Shown here in pieces: positions 1 through 6,390 of a stretch of DNA of 7,507 bases. Source of the stretch: an uncultured Eubacteriales bacterium. Lineage in GTDB: Bacteria; Bacillota; Clostridia; Oscillospirales; CAG-382. Where the stretch lies: assembly GCA_900550505.1 (NCBI GenBank), contig URSI01000048.1:1-7507 (forward strand), given 5' to 3'. A program made the translations under genes and the position numbers. Below the pieces are notes generated by a model. It did not search any database, was not told the DNA's origin, and saw only the letters and a program-made list of their open reading frames with translations. Within the stretch, counting starts at the first letter, position 1, and every line of letters begins with the position of its first letter.

Positions 1-1038
1 CCACGAATCCGCGGCAGATTGCTGCCGTTGCTGTCCCATACCGAAAAGGCTCTGGGCATTTGCGCCGCCCGCGTTCATTGCCATACCCATGCCCATGAAT
101 CCGGTCATGGCACCGCCTTCGTTCTCAGCAGCCTTGTTCATTGCCGATACCTGACCGCCGACCAGGTGTGCCGCCGCAAGATTCGGATTGCTCAGCATGG
201 CATTTTCTTCCCACTGGGTGATCTTACGCCGCTGATCCTCGGGGACAGACACCGAGTTGAGCGCCATGGAGTAGACCTCAAGGCCGCGCTTCTCCCTCCA
301 GTCCGCAGAAAGCTCCTCACGCAGCGCCTCCACGATCTCGGTCGTGTGACCGGGTATCTCATAATACATGATGCGCTGAGCCGCTATTTTCGCCAGTGCC
401 GGCTGCAGGGCGTTCATGAGCTCACCCCTGAGCATGGGATCTATTTCCGAGCGCTCATAAACATCGGAAACATTGCCGCAGACATTTGTATAAAACAGCA
501 ACGGATCAACGATTTTGTATGAAAAAACACCGTTGCAACGGAGATCCACCGACATCTTCATGCCCAGCGCTTCATCCACTATAACGCGGAACGGAATGGG
601 ATTCGCAGTGCCGAATTTGTTATCACCTATCTCCTTTGTGTTGAAATAATATACTCTCTGATCCTTACCGGTATCGCCGCCGTATGTGAAGCGCTTACCG
701 ATGGTTTTAAACGTATCTATGATGCTGCGGCCGAGACTTCCGGCAAAAATGCTCGGCTCGGTGGAAGAATCATAAGTAAACTCTCCCGGCTCCGCACAGA
801 CTTCCACAACCTTGCCCTGCTCGACTATGATCATGCACTGTCCGTCTGCAACGGCTATTCCGGAACCGTTGGAAATGATATTGTCATTTCCTTTCGTATT
901 GGAAGAGCGGCCGGTGATCCGCTTTTGACCTTTAGTCACAAGTATTTCCTTATCAATTGCCTCACAATAGAAAAACTCCTTCCACTGATCGGCAAGTGTG
1001 CCGCCCAAAGCACCTATACCGGCTCTGATCAGACCCAT
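1..1038 (-). CDS. SPFH/Band 7 domain protein, YdjI-like (3' end missing)
   Basis: The frame is open from an ATG at 1038 to the window edge (346 codons, no stop), so the C-terminus is missing. An AAAGGAG ribosome binding site about 8 nt upstream supports the start. The N-terminus (MGLIRAGIGALGG, then DQWKEFF) and the segment around residues 67-105 (MIIVEQGKVVEV, then EPGEFTYD) are typical of the bacterial Band_7_1/SPFH group that includes Bacillus subtilis YdjI. The SPFH core spans roughly residues 30-270. Residues 307-336 form a Gly/Met/Ala-rich, low-complexity stretch, followed by a Gln-rich patch. Relatives usually end in a small zinc ribbon, and the last visible residues (ADSW) may be its beginning. 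SPFH proteins form oligomeric membrane-associated scaffolds; B. subtilis YdjI works with a PspA homologue in membrane stress. No such partner is visible here, so the exact role is inferred only from family. It is divergent from asnB. Confidence 0.85.
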   Translation of the reverse strand, partial: MGLIRAGIGALGGTLADQWKEFFYCEAIDKEILVTKGQKRITGRSSNTKGNDNIISNGSGIAVADGQCMIIVEQGKVVEVCAEPGEFTYDSSTEPSIFAGSLGRSIIDTFKTIGKRFTYGGDTGKDQRVYYFNTKEIGDNKFGTANPIPFRVIVDEALGMKMSVDLRCNGVFSYKIVDPLLFYTNVCGNVSDVYERSEIDPMLRGELMNALQPALAKIAAQRIMYYEIPGHTTEIVEALREELSADWREKRGLEVYSMALNSVSVPEDQRRKITQWEENAMLSNPNLAAAHLVGGQVSAMNKAAENEGGAMTGFMGMGMAMNAGGANAQSLFGMGQQRQQSAADSW

Positions 1039-1108
1039 TTCTTATACTCCTTTCGTTACAAGACATATATAACACAAATTTAAAATATATTCCCGCAGAG
1101 ATTGACTC

Positions 1109-1158
1109 CCGCTCTTTTATTGAATGATACATTAATTTTACGCTTTTTTCAAGAGCGG
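1109..1158. repeat. 8-bp perfect inverted repeat flanking the SPFH promoter
   Basis: CCGCTCTT at 1109-1116 and AAGAGCGG at 1151-1158 are perfect reverse complements whose centres are 42 bp apart, about four helical turns. One arm overlaps the upstream edge of the -35 hexamer; the other lies at the predicted transcription start. A transcript starting near 1117 would contain only one arm, so an RNA hairpin is unlikely for that transcript. A DNA-binding site is the more natural reading, but an 8-bp match in AT-rich DNA can also arise by chance. Confidence 0.4.
1124..1152 (-). promoter_or_regulatory. Candidate sigma-A promoter for the SPFH gene
   Basis: On the minus strand TTGAAA (1152-1147) and TATCAT (1129-1124) are separated by exactly 17 nt of AT-rich DNA. 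This is a good match to the vegetative TTGACA/TATAAT consensus. Transcription would start near 1117, leaving a leader of about 80 nt before the ATG at 1038. It is a sequence match only. Confidence 0.5.
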
Positions 1159-1228
1159 TGCGATAAATTCGCCTGATTTTCAATATTTCGGCAGTTTTTC
1201 TGGCCTGTTTTACGCCGATTTTCGGATT

Positions 1229-1257
1229 TTTACACGCCCGATATTACGGACTATACA
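1229..1257 (+). promoter_or_regulatory. Candidate promoter 1 for asnB
   Basis: TTTACA (1229-1234) and TATACA (1252-1257) have a 17-nt spacer. The -35 matches consensus at five of six positions, the -10 at four. The start would be near 1264, giving a leader of roughly 118 nt that begins with the CGGAC/GTCCG hairpin. It is one of two competing weak candidates. Confidence 0.35.
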
Positions 1258-1287
1258 ATTTTTCGGACTGTCGTCCGGCGCAAAAAT
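1258..1287 (+). other. Small hairpin upstream of asnB
   Basis: CGGAC (1264-1268), loop TGTC and GTCCG (1273-1277) form a perfect 5-bp stem. ATTTTT (1258-1263) and AAAAAT (1282-1287) could add six outer pairs with a 4-nt GCGC bulge on the 3' side. No T-run follows on either strand, so this is not a terminator. If transcription starts near 1264, only the inner stem would be in RNA, at the extreme 5' end. Confidence 0.3.
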
Positions 1288-1297
1288 CCCTCTCTGA

Positions 1298-1328
1298 TTG
1301 TCAAACCTGCCCGCACCGTGCATATTAT
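1298..1328 (+). promoter_or_regulatory. Candidate promoter 2 for asnB
   Basis: TTGTCA (1298-1303) and TATTAT (1323-1328) each match the vegetative consensus at five of six positions, but the spacer is 19 nt, longer than ideal. The start would be near 1335, just inside the leader hairpin described next, giving a leader of about 47 nt. Confidence 0.3.
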
Positions 1329-1332
1329 GTCA

Positions 1333-1370
1333 TGAAAAGGTGCAGACGGTGACCTGCATCGGATTTTTCA
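1333..1370 (+). promoter_or_regulatory. asnB leader hairpin abutting the ribosome binding site
   Basis: GGTGCAG (1339-1345) pairs with CTGCATC (1354-1360) around an 8-nt loop, seven pairs including one G-U. TGAAAA (1333-1338) pairs perfectly with TTTTCA (1365-1370), leaving a 4-nt GGAT bulge. A T5 run (1364-1368) lies on the 3' side. The structure ends immediately before the GAGGTG Shine-Dalgarno sequence. It could be a weak attenuator/terminator or a structure that tunes ribosome access. There are no T-box or other named riboswitch hallmarks. Confidence 0.4.
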
Positions 1371-1376
1371 GAGGTG
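1371..1376 (+). promoter_or_regulatory. Ribosome binding site that fixes the asnB start
   Basis: GAGGTG lies 5 nt before the ATG at 1382. Together with the invariant Cys2 it identifies this ATG, rather than an in-frame TTG 84 nt upstream, as the true start. Confidence 0.75.
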
Positions 1377-1381
1377 ATACT

Positions 1382-3247
1382 ATGTGTTCAATTGCCGGGA
1401 TCGTGGATTTTGAGGGGAACGCCGCACTTTGTCGTGAAAGTGAGGAACTGAGACGTTCCATGGTACACCGGGGACCGGATCAGTCCGGAGTATTTGCGGC
1501 GGCTCTTAACGGAGACGATGCGGACGGTGACAGACCCGCAAATGTCCTGCTCCTGCACAACCGACTGTGCGTCATTGATATAGACGGAGGCAGGCAGCCG
1601 ATGACCGTGGCCTGCGGGGAACGCCGTTACACGGTGGTTTACAACGGCGAGCTTTACAATACCGACGAGCTGAGAAACGGGCTTAAAAATCTCGGTCACG
1701 TTTTCGACAGCCGCTCGGACACGGAAGTCGTGCTGCGTTCATATATAGAATGGGGCGAAGAATGCGTGAACCGCATGAACGGTATCTTCGCCTTTGCCGT
1801 ATACGACGGCGCGGCGCGTCGCCTGTTTATTGCGCGAGACCGCATGGGAGTCAAACCGTTTTTTTATACATTGACCGGCTCCGCGTTCTGCTTCGCTTCG
1901 GAACTGAAGGGTCTGCTCGCATGTCCGGGGGTACAGCCCAGAGCCGATGTCTCTTCGATCCGCGAGCTGATAATGACCGGCCCCGGAAGGACACCGGGAT
2001 GCGGAGTTTTCAAGGACTTTTTCGAGCTCCCTCCGGCATACTGCGGATTTTTCGACGATCAGGGGCTCAGGCTGCGCAGATACTGGAAGCTGATGCCGCG
2101 TGAGCACCGTGAAAGCTTTGAAGAGACAGCAGAGCACGTCCGTTACCTCGTGACCGACTCGATCGAGCGGCAGCTGGTCTCCGACGTACCCATCGGTACT
2201 TTTTTGTCCGGCGGGCTCGATTCGAGCATAATCTGCTCCATAGCGTCACGAAAGCTCGGCAGTGAAGGAAAGCGCCTGTGCGCTTTTTCGGTGGACTACC
2301 GGGACAGCACGAAATATTTCAAAAAAAGCAAATTCCAACCCACAAGTGACACTCAGTTCATACCGTTCCTGCGCGATTGGCTGGGGTGTGAACATTACCT
2401 TACGACGATAGATACCGCCGAACTGGTGAATGCTTTGTTCGATGCGGTCCGCGCACGCGATCTCCCGGGAATGTCAGATGTCGACTCGTCGCTTCTGCTC
2501 TTCTGCCGCGAGATAAAAAAGCATGTGACCGTTGCACTGTCGGGTGAATGCGCCGATGAGATATTCGGCGGATATCCGTGGTACCGTGACCCTGAAATAA
2601 GAGAGCGGGAGGGGTTCCCGTGGGCACAGTCGACGTCAATGCGCGCAAAATTCCTTCGTCCCGAATACTCCGAAGGCTTTGATCCCGCCGAGTATGTGCA
2701 CGAACGGTATGCGCGCACGGTTGCCGACGCCTGCGTACTCGACACCGACAGCCCGACAGAACGCCGTATGAAGCAAATGATGAGGCTGAACACCGACTGG
2801 TTCATGCAGACGCTGCTGGACAGGAAAGACAGAATGAGCATGTTCAGCGCTCTTGAAGTCCGGGTGCCCTTCTGCGACCACCGAATAGCCGAATATCTGT
2901 ACTCGGTACCCTGGGAATTCAAGGAACACGGCGGCTTTGAAAAGGGATTGCTGCGAACGGCAATGACCGGATTATTACCGGACGAAATACTGTGGAGAAG
3001 GAAAAGCCCGTATCCGAAAACCCACAATCCGGAGTACCTTGAAACTGTTTCCGCACTGCTCAGAAACGTGCTGGACGACGTCTCCGCACCGATTCACTCG
3101 GTAGTAAGGCGTGAAGCACTTGTGTCGCTGCTGACCGACAGCAATCAGCAGCCCTGGTACGGACAGCTGATGACCGTGCCGCAGACGATCGCCTATATGC
3201 TGCAGCTGAATTACTGGCTCGACCATTACCACGTGCAGCTCGTGTGA
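1382..3247 (+). CDS. asnB: Asparagine synthase (glutamine-hydrolysing)
   Basis: This 621-residue protein makes asparagine from aspartate, ATP and glutamine in the cytoplasm. The start at 1382 exposes Cys2 (MCSIAGI), the catalytic nucleophile of class II glutamine amidotransferases after Met removal. The glutaminase domain (about 2-220) has HRGPDQSG at 29-36, the Arg of HNRL at 61, YNGELYN at 87-93 and SDTE at 112-115. The synthetase domain has the PP-loop SGGLDSS at 276-282, SGECADEIFGGY at 387-398 and DRKDRMSM at 480-487 followed by EVRVPFCDH. All key motifs are intact. Length resembles the longer Bacillus AsnB/AsnO proteins rather than the shorter E. coli AsnB. RDLPGMSDVDSSL, where E. coli-type enzymes have a different segment, marks a clostridial subgroup. 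The gene is monocistronic, divergent from the SPFH gene and convergent with phoR, so biosynthetic asparagine supply is the likely role. Confidence 0.95.
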   Translation: MCSIAGIVDFEGNAALCRESEELRRSMVHRGPDQSGVFAAALNGDDADGDRPANVLLLHNRLCVIDIDGGRQPMTVACGERRYTVVYNGELYNTDELRNGLKNLGHVFDSRSDTEVVLRSYIEWGEECVNRMNGIFAFAVYDGAARRLFIARDRMGVKPFFYTLTGSAFCFASELKGLLACPGVQPRADVSSIRELIMTGPGRTPGCGVFKDFFELPPAYCGFFDDQGLRLRRYWKLMPREHRESFEETAEHVRYLVTDSIERQLVSDVPIGTFLSGGLDSSIICSIASRKLGSEGKRLCAFSVDYRDSTKYFKKSKFQPTSDTQFIPFLRDWLGCEHYLTTIDTAELVNALFDAVRARDLPGMSDVDSSLLLFCREIKKHVTVALSGECADEIFGGYPWYRDPEIREREGFPWAQSTSMRAKFLRPEYSEGFDPAEYVHERYARTVADACVLDTDSPTERRMKQMMRLNTDWFMQTLLDRKDRMSMFSALEVRVPFCDHRIAEYLYSVPWEFKEHGGFEKGLLRTAMTGLLPDEILWRRKSPYPKTHNPEYLETVSALLRNVLDDVSAPIHSVVRREALVSLLTDSNQQPWYGQLMTVPQTIAYMLQLNYWLDHYHVQLV

Positions 3248-3298
3248 ACCGAATCGGAAACACATTGGCGCAAATATGTTTTTCCCGCAAAAAAACGA

Positions 3299-3327
3299 CC
3301 GCCGGCACGGGATCACCGGGCCGGCGG
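3299..3327. terminator. Probable bidirectional intrinsic terminator between asnB and phoR
   Basis: CCGCCGGC (3299-3306) and GCCGGCGG (3320-3327) form a perfect 8-bp GC-rich stem, with three further inner pairs possible around a short loop. On the minus strand the stem is followed by TCG and then seven Ts (A7 at 3289-3295 on the plus strand), a strong intrinsic terminator lying 5 nt after the phoR stop codon. On the plus strand it is followed by AAATTTTATTGTTT, a weaker T-rich tail, 51 nt after the asnB stop. It therefore probably serves both convergent units. Confidence 0.85.
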
Positions 3328-3332
3328 AAATT

Positions 3333-5021
3333 TTATTGTTTATGAGCTGCGGGAAAGGAAACCGTCACGCAGGTTCCGTGCCCGGGAACGCTGTCCAGTG
3401 ACACTTCCGCATCATGCAGCATGGCTCCGTGCTTCACTATGGAGAGCCCGAGCCCGGTCCCGCCGTTTGCTTTTGAACGGCTCTTATCGACACTGTAAAA
3501 CCGTTCAAACACACGGGTGCGGTGTTCCGGCGCTATGCCTATACCGGTGTCGCTCACCTTTAGAACGATCCGCTCGTCCCTGCGCTGTGCCGTCAGCTCC
3601 GCGCTGCCGCCCGCCCGATTATACCTTATCGCGTTATCGGTAAGGTTATATACCATTTCATAAATGACCTGTTTGATACCGCTTACGGTCAGCGGCTCCG
3701 ACGCGGGGACGAATTTCAGAGTCACTCCGCATTCCGCCGCCCTGTCCGACAGCCTCTCGGTCACTTCCGCGCAGATAACGCCTATGTCCTGCTCTTTGAA
3801 TTCTTCCTTCAGGCCGCCCTCGTCAAGCTGCGAAAGCCGTATGATATCTTCGATGAGCGCCAGAAGACGCCTGGATTCATTATATATCCTGCTCCCGAAT
3901 CCGGGCACGTCCGCAGGCGACGCCATTGAATGCGAGATAAGTTCGGCATAACCCATTATCGACGTAAGCGGTGTTTTCAGTTCATGCGATACGTTTGCCG
4001 TAAATTCACGGCGTTGACGCTCGGAAGCGGCGGTCTCGGTCACGTCGGAAATCAGAAGCACTGCCGAACCGGAAGGAGCTCCGGGCTCCTGATCCGCAGA
4101 ACCTACCGGAGATGCATGCATAGAGTATATGCGTCCGGCGCGCTCGAGCGTGGCTACGCTCCTTTCGCCTCTGAGTGCCTTTTCCACCGTATCCGCATAC
4201 ACGGCGTCACGGCACAGTTCAAGATATGATCCGTCGGTATGGTCGGACAGTATCTGTTTTGCGCTGCGGTTTGCAGACAACACACCGCCTTCCGCCGAGA
4301 ATATGACTATACCTTCCTGCATCCCGTCCGTGATACATTCAAATTCCCGTTTGTTGGCCGTAAGCTCCCTTATCTGCTCTCTTATACGCCCGTTCTGGGC
4401 TTCGAGCCGTGTGAGAAGCGGCGAAAGCTCATCATACACGTTATTTGACAGCGGATCTTCTATATTTATCGTATTTATGGGACGAGTAAGCGAATCGGCA
4501 AGTGTGAGAGCGGTTATCAGCGCCGCAAAGCATACCAGCGCGGCTATCAGCAAAGTCCACGGCAGCCATCCGCCAAGCAGTCCGAAAAAGCTGCTTCCGG
4601 TTGCAGCCACGCGCAAAACGCTGCCGTCATTTAATCTCACGGCACGGTAAAACGTGCGTTTGCCTATGGTTTCGGAGTTTCTGACGACTTCGCCGCTTCC
4701 TGACGACAGTGCCTGCACAACCTCGGGACGGTCAAGGTGGTTGTCCATCGCTGTCTCGTCCGCATCGTTGTCATATATCACTCTTCCGTCGGCGGCAATA
4801 AGAGTAATGCGGCTGCGTGCGTTTTCCGCAAAGGCGGTCAAAATCTCTGTATCGTTTTGGGAAGCATTCAGTATCGAGGCGACACTGTCGGCCACATCTC
4901 TTACCTCAAGCATCGATTCCTCGCTCATTCTTGTATACATAACGGCGGTCGACAGAGCGGAAGCGGTCAGAAGCACGGCTACGGCCGTCAGAAAAATGCT
5001 GATGAATATCTTTCTTTTCAT
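3333..5021 (-). CDS. phoR: Phosphate regulon sensor histidine kinase PhoR
   Basis: This 562-residue membrane kinase is the presumed partner of PhoB. Transmembrane segment 1 is at about 5-29, an extracytoplasmic PAS/Cache-like domain at 32-147, and transmembrane segment 2 at about 150-175. A short linker with little HAMP character (TRPINTI) and a coiled stretch leads to a PAS domain at about 225-330. The HisKA domain carries SHELKTPL with phospho-acceptor His346. The ATPase domain has the N box around Asn463 (TDNAIRYN), G1 DTGIGIA (491-497) and GGTGLGLSIVK (520-530). All catalytic motifs are intact. The start lies 9 nt after the phoB stop and in the same frame; its Shine-Dalgarno is poorly spaced (GGGGAG touching the ATG, or GGAG 12 nt away), so translation is probably coupled to phoB. 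It is the last gene of the operon. The name rests on domain order and on the neighbouring pst-phoU genes. Confidence 0.9.
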   Translation of the reverse strand: MKRKIFISIFLTAVAVLLTASALSTAVMYTRMSEESMLEVRDVADSVASILNASQNDTEILTAFAENARSRITLIAADGRVIYDNDADETAMDNHLDRPEVVQALSSGSGEVVRNSETIGKRTFYRAVRLNDGSVLRVAATGSSFFGLLGGWLPWTLLIAALVCFAALITALTLADSLTRPINTINIEDPLSNNVYDELSPLLTRLEAQNGRIREQIRELTANKREFECITDGMQEGIVIFSAEGGVLSANRSAKQILSDHTDGSYLELCRDAVYADTVEKALRGERSVATLERAGRIYSMHASPVGSADQEPGAPSGSAVLLISDVTETAASERQRREFTANVSHELKTPLTSIMGYAELISHSMASPADVPGFGSRIYNESRRLLALIEDIIRLSQLDEGGLKEEFKEQDIGVICAEVTERLSDRAAECGVTLKFVPASEPLTVSGIKQVIYEMVYNLTDNAIRYNRAGGSAELTAQRRDERIVLKVSDTGIGIAPEHRTRVFERFYSVDKSRSKANGGTGLGLSIVKHGAMLHDAEVSLDSVPGHGTCVTVSFPAAHKQ

Positions 5022-5030
5022 CTCCCCGCT

Positions 5031-5720
5031 TCACTCCGTTTCGCCATGCAGATGATCATCGGACGCCCGGTAACCTACGCCGCGCACCGTTTCGATTATA
5101 CGTCCGCCTTCCTTCAGCTTGGAACGGAGCGTACGGATGTGCACATCTACCGTGCGGGTTTCTCCGTCAAAATCGTATCCCAACACGGACGAAAGAAGCA
5201 TATCACGGGTGTATACGGTGTCCGGATTTTTCATCAAAAGATACAACAGCTCATATTCCTTGAGCGTCAAAGTGACGATTTCCGAGCACGAGGTCACCGA
5301 ATGCTTTCTCACATTGATCTCAACCGGTCCCACGGAGATCACGTCACCGCTGCGCTCATACGTGCGGCGTAAAAGCGCCTTTACGCGTGAGATGAGTTCC
5401 ATAATGCCAAACGGCTTGACGATATAATCGTCTGCGCCTTCATCGAGTCCCTTTACCCTGTCATACTCCGAACCGCGCGCCGTTATCATTATTACGGGCA
5501 CCCGCCGGGTAGCCGGCAACTTTCTGAGCCTGCGCAGCACCTCCATGCCGTCGGTCTCGGGCAGCATTATGTCAAGCAGCACCAGCTGCGGCACACGCTC
5601 GGCAACCGCCGAAAGCAAAGCCCTGCCGTCCGCAAAGCTGAGAGCCTCATATCCCGCGCCTCTGAGTGAATACAGCACGAGTTCTCTTATGCTTTCATCA
5701 TCCTCTGCGTAATATATCAT
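5031..5720 (-). CDS. phoB: Phosphate regulon response regulator PhoB (OmpR family)
   Basis: The ATG at 5720 gives 229 residues. The receiver domain (about 1-118) has acidic pocket D7/D8, phospho-acceptor D50 in LLDIMLP, switch T80 and K102 in VKPFG. The winged-helix DNA-binding domain (about 125-220) contains LTLKEYELL, the recognition helix TRTVDVHIRTLRSKL (188-202) and the wing RGVGYR (213-218), so it is a complete OmpR/PhoB-type regulator. Phosphorylated by PhoR when phosphate is scarce, such proteins bind Pho boxes and activate pst and other scavenging genes. A TTG two codons upstream also opens the frame, but GGAGGT sits directly against the TTG and 5 nt from the ATG, so the ATG is preferred. 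The gene begins 2 nt after the phoU stop. As it lies in the pst operon it probably regulates, positive autoregulation is likely. Confidence 0.92.
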   Translation of the reverse strand: MIYYAEDDESIRELVLYSLRGAGYEALSFADGRALLSAVAERVPQLVLLDIMLPETDGMEVLRRLRKLPATRRVPVIMITARGSEYDRVKGLDEGADDYIVKPFGIMELISRVKALLRRTYERSGDVISVGPVEINVRKHSVTSCSEIVTLTLKEYELLYLLMKNPDTVYTRDMLLSSVLGYDFDGETRTVDVHIRTLRSKLKEGGRIIETVRGVGYRASDDHLHGETE

Positions 5721-5722
5721 AT

Positions 5723-6367
5723 TCAACCTCCGGTATGCTCACCGATTATCGCAAATATCACCCAACCGGCAATATTTACCGCATGATCTCCTATACGCTC
5801 AAGGTATTTCGCTATCATGAGCATATCGACCGCGGCAGCTCCGTGACCGGGATCACACGCGATGAGCTCTATTATATCGTTGCGCACGGCGGTAAAATGA
5901 GCGTCCACCACGTCGTCGCTTTCTATAACGGCACGCGCGGCGCTCTCATCCTTGTTTACAAATGCGTCGATGCTGTCTGTCACCATGCGTATAACAGCAT
6001 AAGCCATATCGCGAACACGCACACGGCAAAGTTCCCCCGACACATCTCCGGACAAGACTATCTCAGCTATATCGGCAGCCTGATCGCCTATCCGCTCCAT
6101 ATCCGTTATCATCTTCAATGCCGAAGACACGGTCCTCAGGTCACGCGCGACCGGCTGCTGTCTGAGCAGTATGCGAAGGCAAAGATTCTCGATATCCTTT
6201 TCCCGCCGGTCTATTTCACGTTCGGTCTCGACTGCCTCCCTCGCAAGCGAAGCGTCGGCACCCAACATTGCCTTTGCCGCGCAGGCGATGGCGCGCTCGC
6301 AAAGCGCACCCATTGAGATAAGCCCCCTGTTCAGCTCTTCAAGCTGAGTCCCGAATTCGTTTCTCAT
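5723..6367 (-). CDS. phoU: Phosphate transport system regulator PhoU
   Basis: This 214-residue, all-helical protein has two copies of the PhoU three-helix repeat, the normal length for the family. Each repeat carries the metal-binding E-x3-D motif: DMERIGDQAADIAE (89-102) and KYLERIGDHAVNIA (187-200). PhoU sits peripherally at the cytoplasmic membrane and connects the Pst transporter to PhoR, keeping the kinase in its repressing state when phosphate is plentiful. The second motif normally ends in Glu (NIAEW); here it ends in Gly (G201). A purine-rich GGGAGGAG lies 10 nt before the ATG, and the gene begins 23 nt after the pstB stop. Its TGA is 2 nt before the preferred phoB ATG. Confidence 0.93.
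   Translation of the reverse strand: MRNEFGTQLEELNRGLISMGALCERAIACAAKAMLGADASLAREAVETEREIDRREKDIENLCLRILLRQQPVARDLRTVSSALKMITDMERIGDQAADIAEIVLSGDVSGELCRVRVRDMAYAVIRMVTDSIDAFVNKDESAARAVIESDDVVDAHFTAVRNDIIELIACDPGHGAAAVDMLMIAKYLERIGDHAVNIAGWVIFAIIGEHTGG
5726..5731 (-). promoter_or_regulatory. Ribosome binding site that fixes the phoB start
   Basis: GGAGGT on the minus strand lies inside the last codons of phoU, 5 nt before the ATG at 5720. The alternative TTG at 5726 shares its final T and so could not be served by it. This favours the ATG and implies coupling to phoU translation. Confidence 0.75.
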
Positions 6368-6390
6368 CGCTCAGGCTCTCCTCCCTGCGT

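Larger units (their letters stand above)
1039..1381. other. Divergent intergenic region between SPFH gene and asnB
   Basis: These 343 bases are clearly more AT-rich than the flanking genes and hold no credible gene. They carry the promoters and leaders of two divergent transcription units. Visible elements are a sigma-A-like promoter for the SPFH gene, an 8-bp inverted repeat around it, two weaker asnB promoter candidates, a short hairpin at 1258-1287, and a longer hairpin next to the asnB ribosome binding site. The conserved T-box antiterminator sequence (AGGGTGGNACCGCG type), which would suggest tRNA-Asn control, is absent. Confidence 0.8.

Noticed and set aside
19..522. Plus-strand frame (167 codons) opposite the SPFH gene.
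   Set aside because: The minus strand encodes a coherent SPFH protein throughout; the His/Cys-rich product of this frame matches no known fold.
962..1183. 73-codon minus-strand frame overlapping the SPFH gene start.
   Set aside because: It is out of frame with the clear SPFH start and ribosome binding site, spans the promoter, and its product resembles no family.
1215..1231. CCGA/TCGG mini-hairpin followed by ATTTTT, resembling a terminator.
   Set aside because: The stem has only 4 bp, and it lies between divergent genes with no transcript that clearly needs to end there.
1332..1352. Six-codon leader ORF (MKRCRR, then TGA) before asnB.
   Set aside because: There is no ribosome binding site and no Asn or other repeated regulatory codon; it is too short to distinguish from chance.
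1298..1381. In-frame TTG extension of asnB adding 28 residues at the N-terminus.
   Set aside because: Class II amidotransferases need Cys immediately after the initiator Met; the ATG at 1382 gives this and has its own ribosome binding site, while the TTG has none.
1039..1381. Possible T-box or other known riboswitch ahead of asnB.
   Set aside because: The conserved T-box antiterminator sequence is absent, and no other named riboswitch core could be recognised.
2395..3027. Long (210-codon) antisense frame inside asnB.
   Set aside because: It is opposite a fully conserved asparagine synthetase, with Ser/Arg-rich composition typical of a shadow frame and no family resemblance.
4737..5372. Plus-strand frame (211 codons) spanning the phoR/phoB junction.
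   Set aside because: It is antisense to two well-supported genes and recognisable as a reverse-strand shadow.
5666..6316. Long plus-strand frame (216 codons) opposite phoU.
   Set aside because: phoU on the other strand is intact and conserved; this frame has no recognisable domain or good ribosome binding site.
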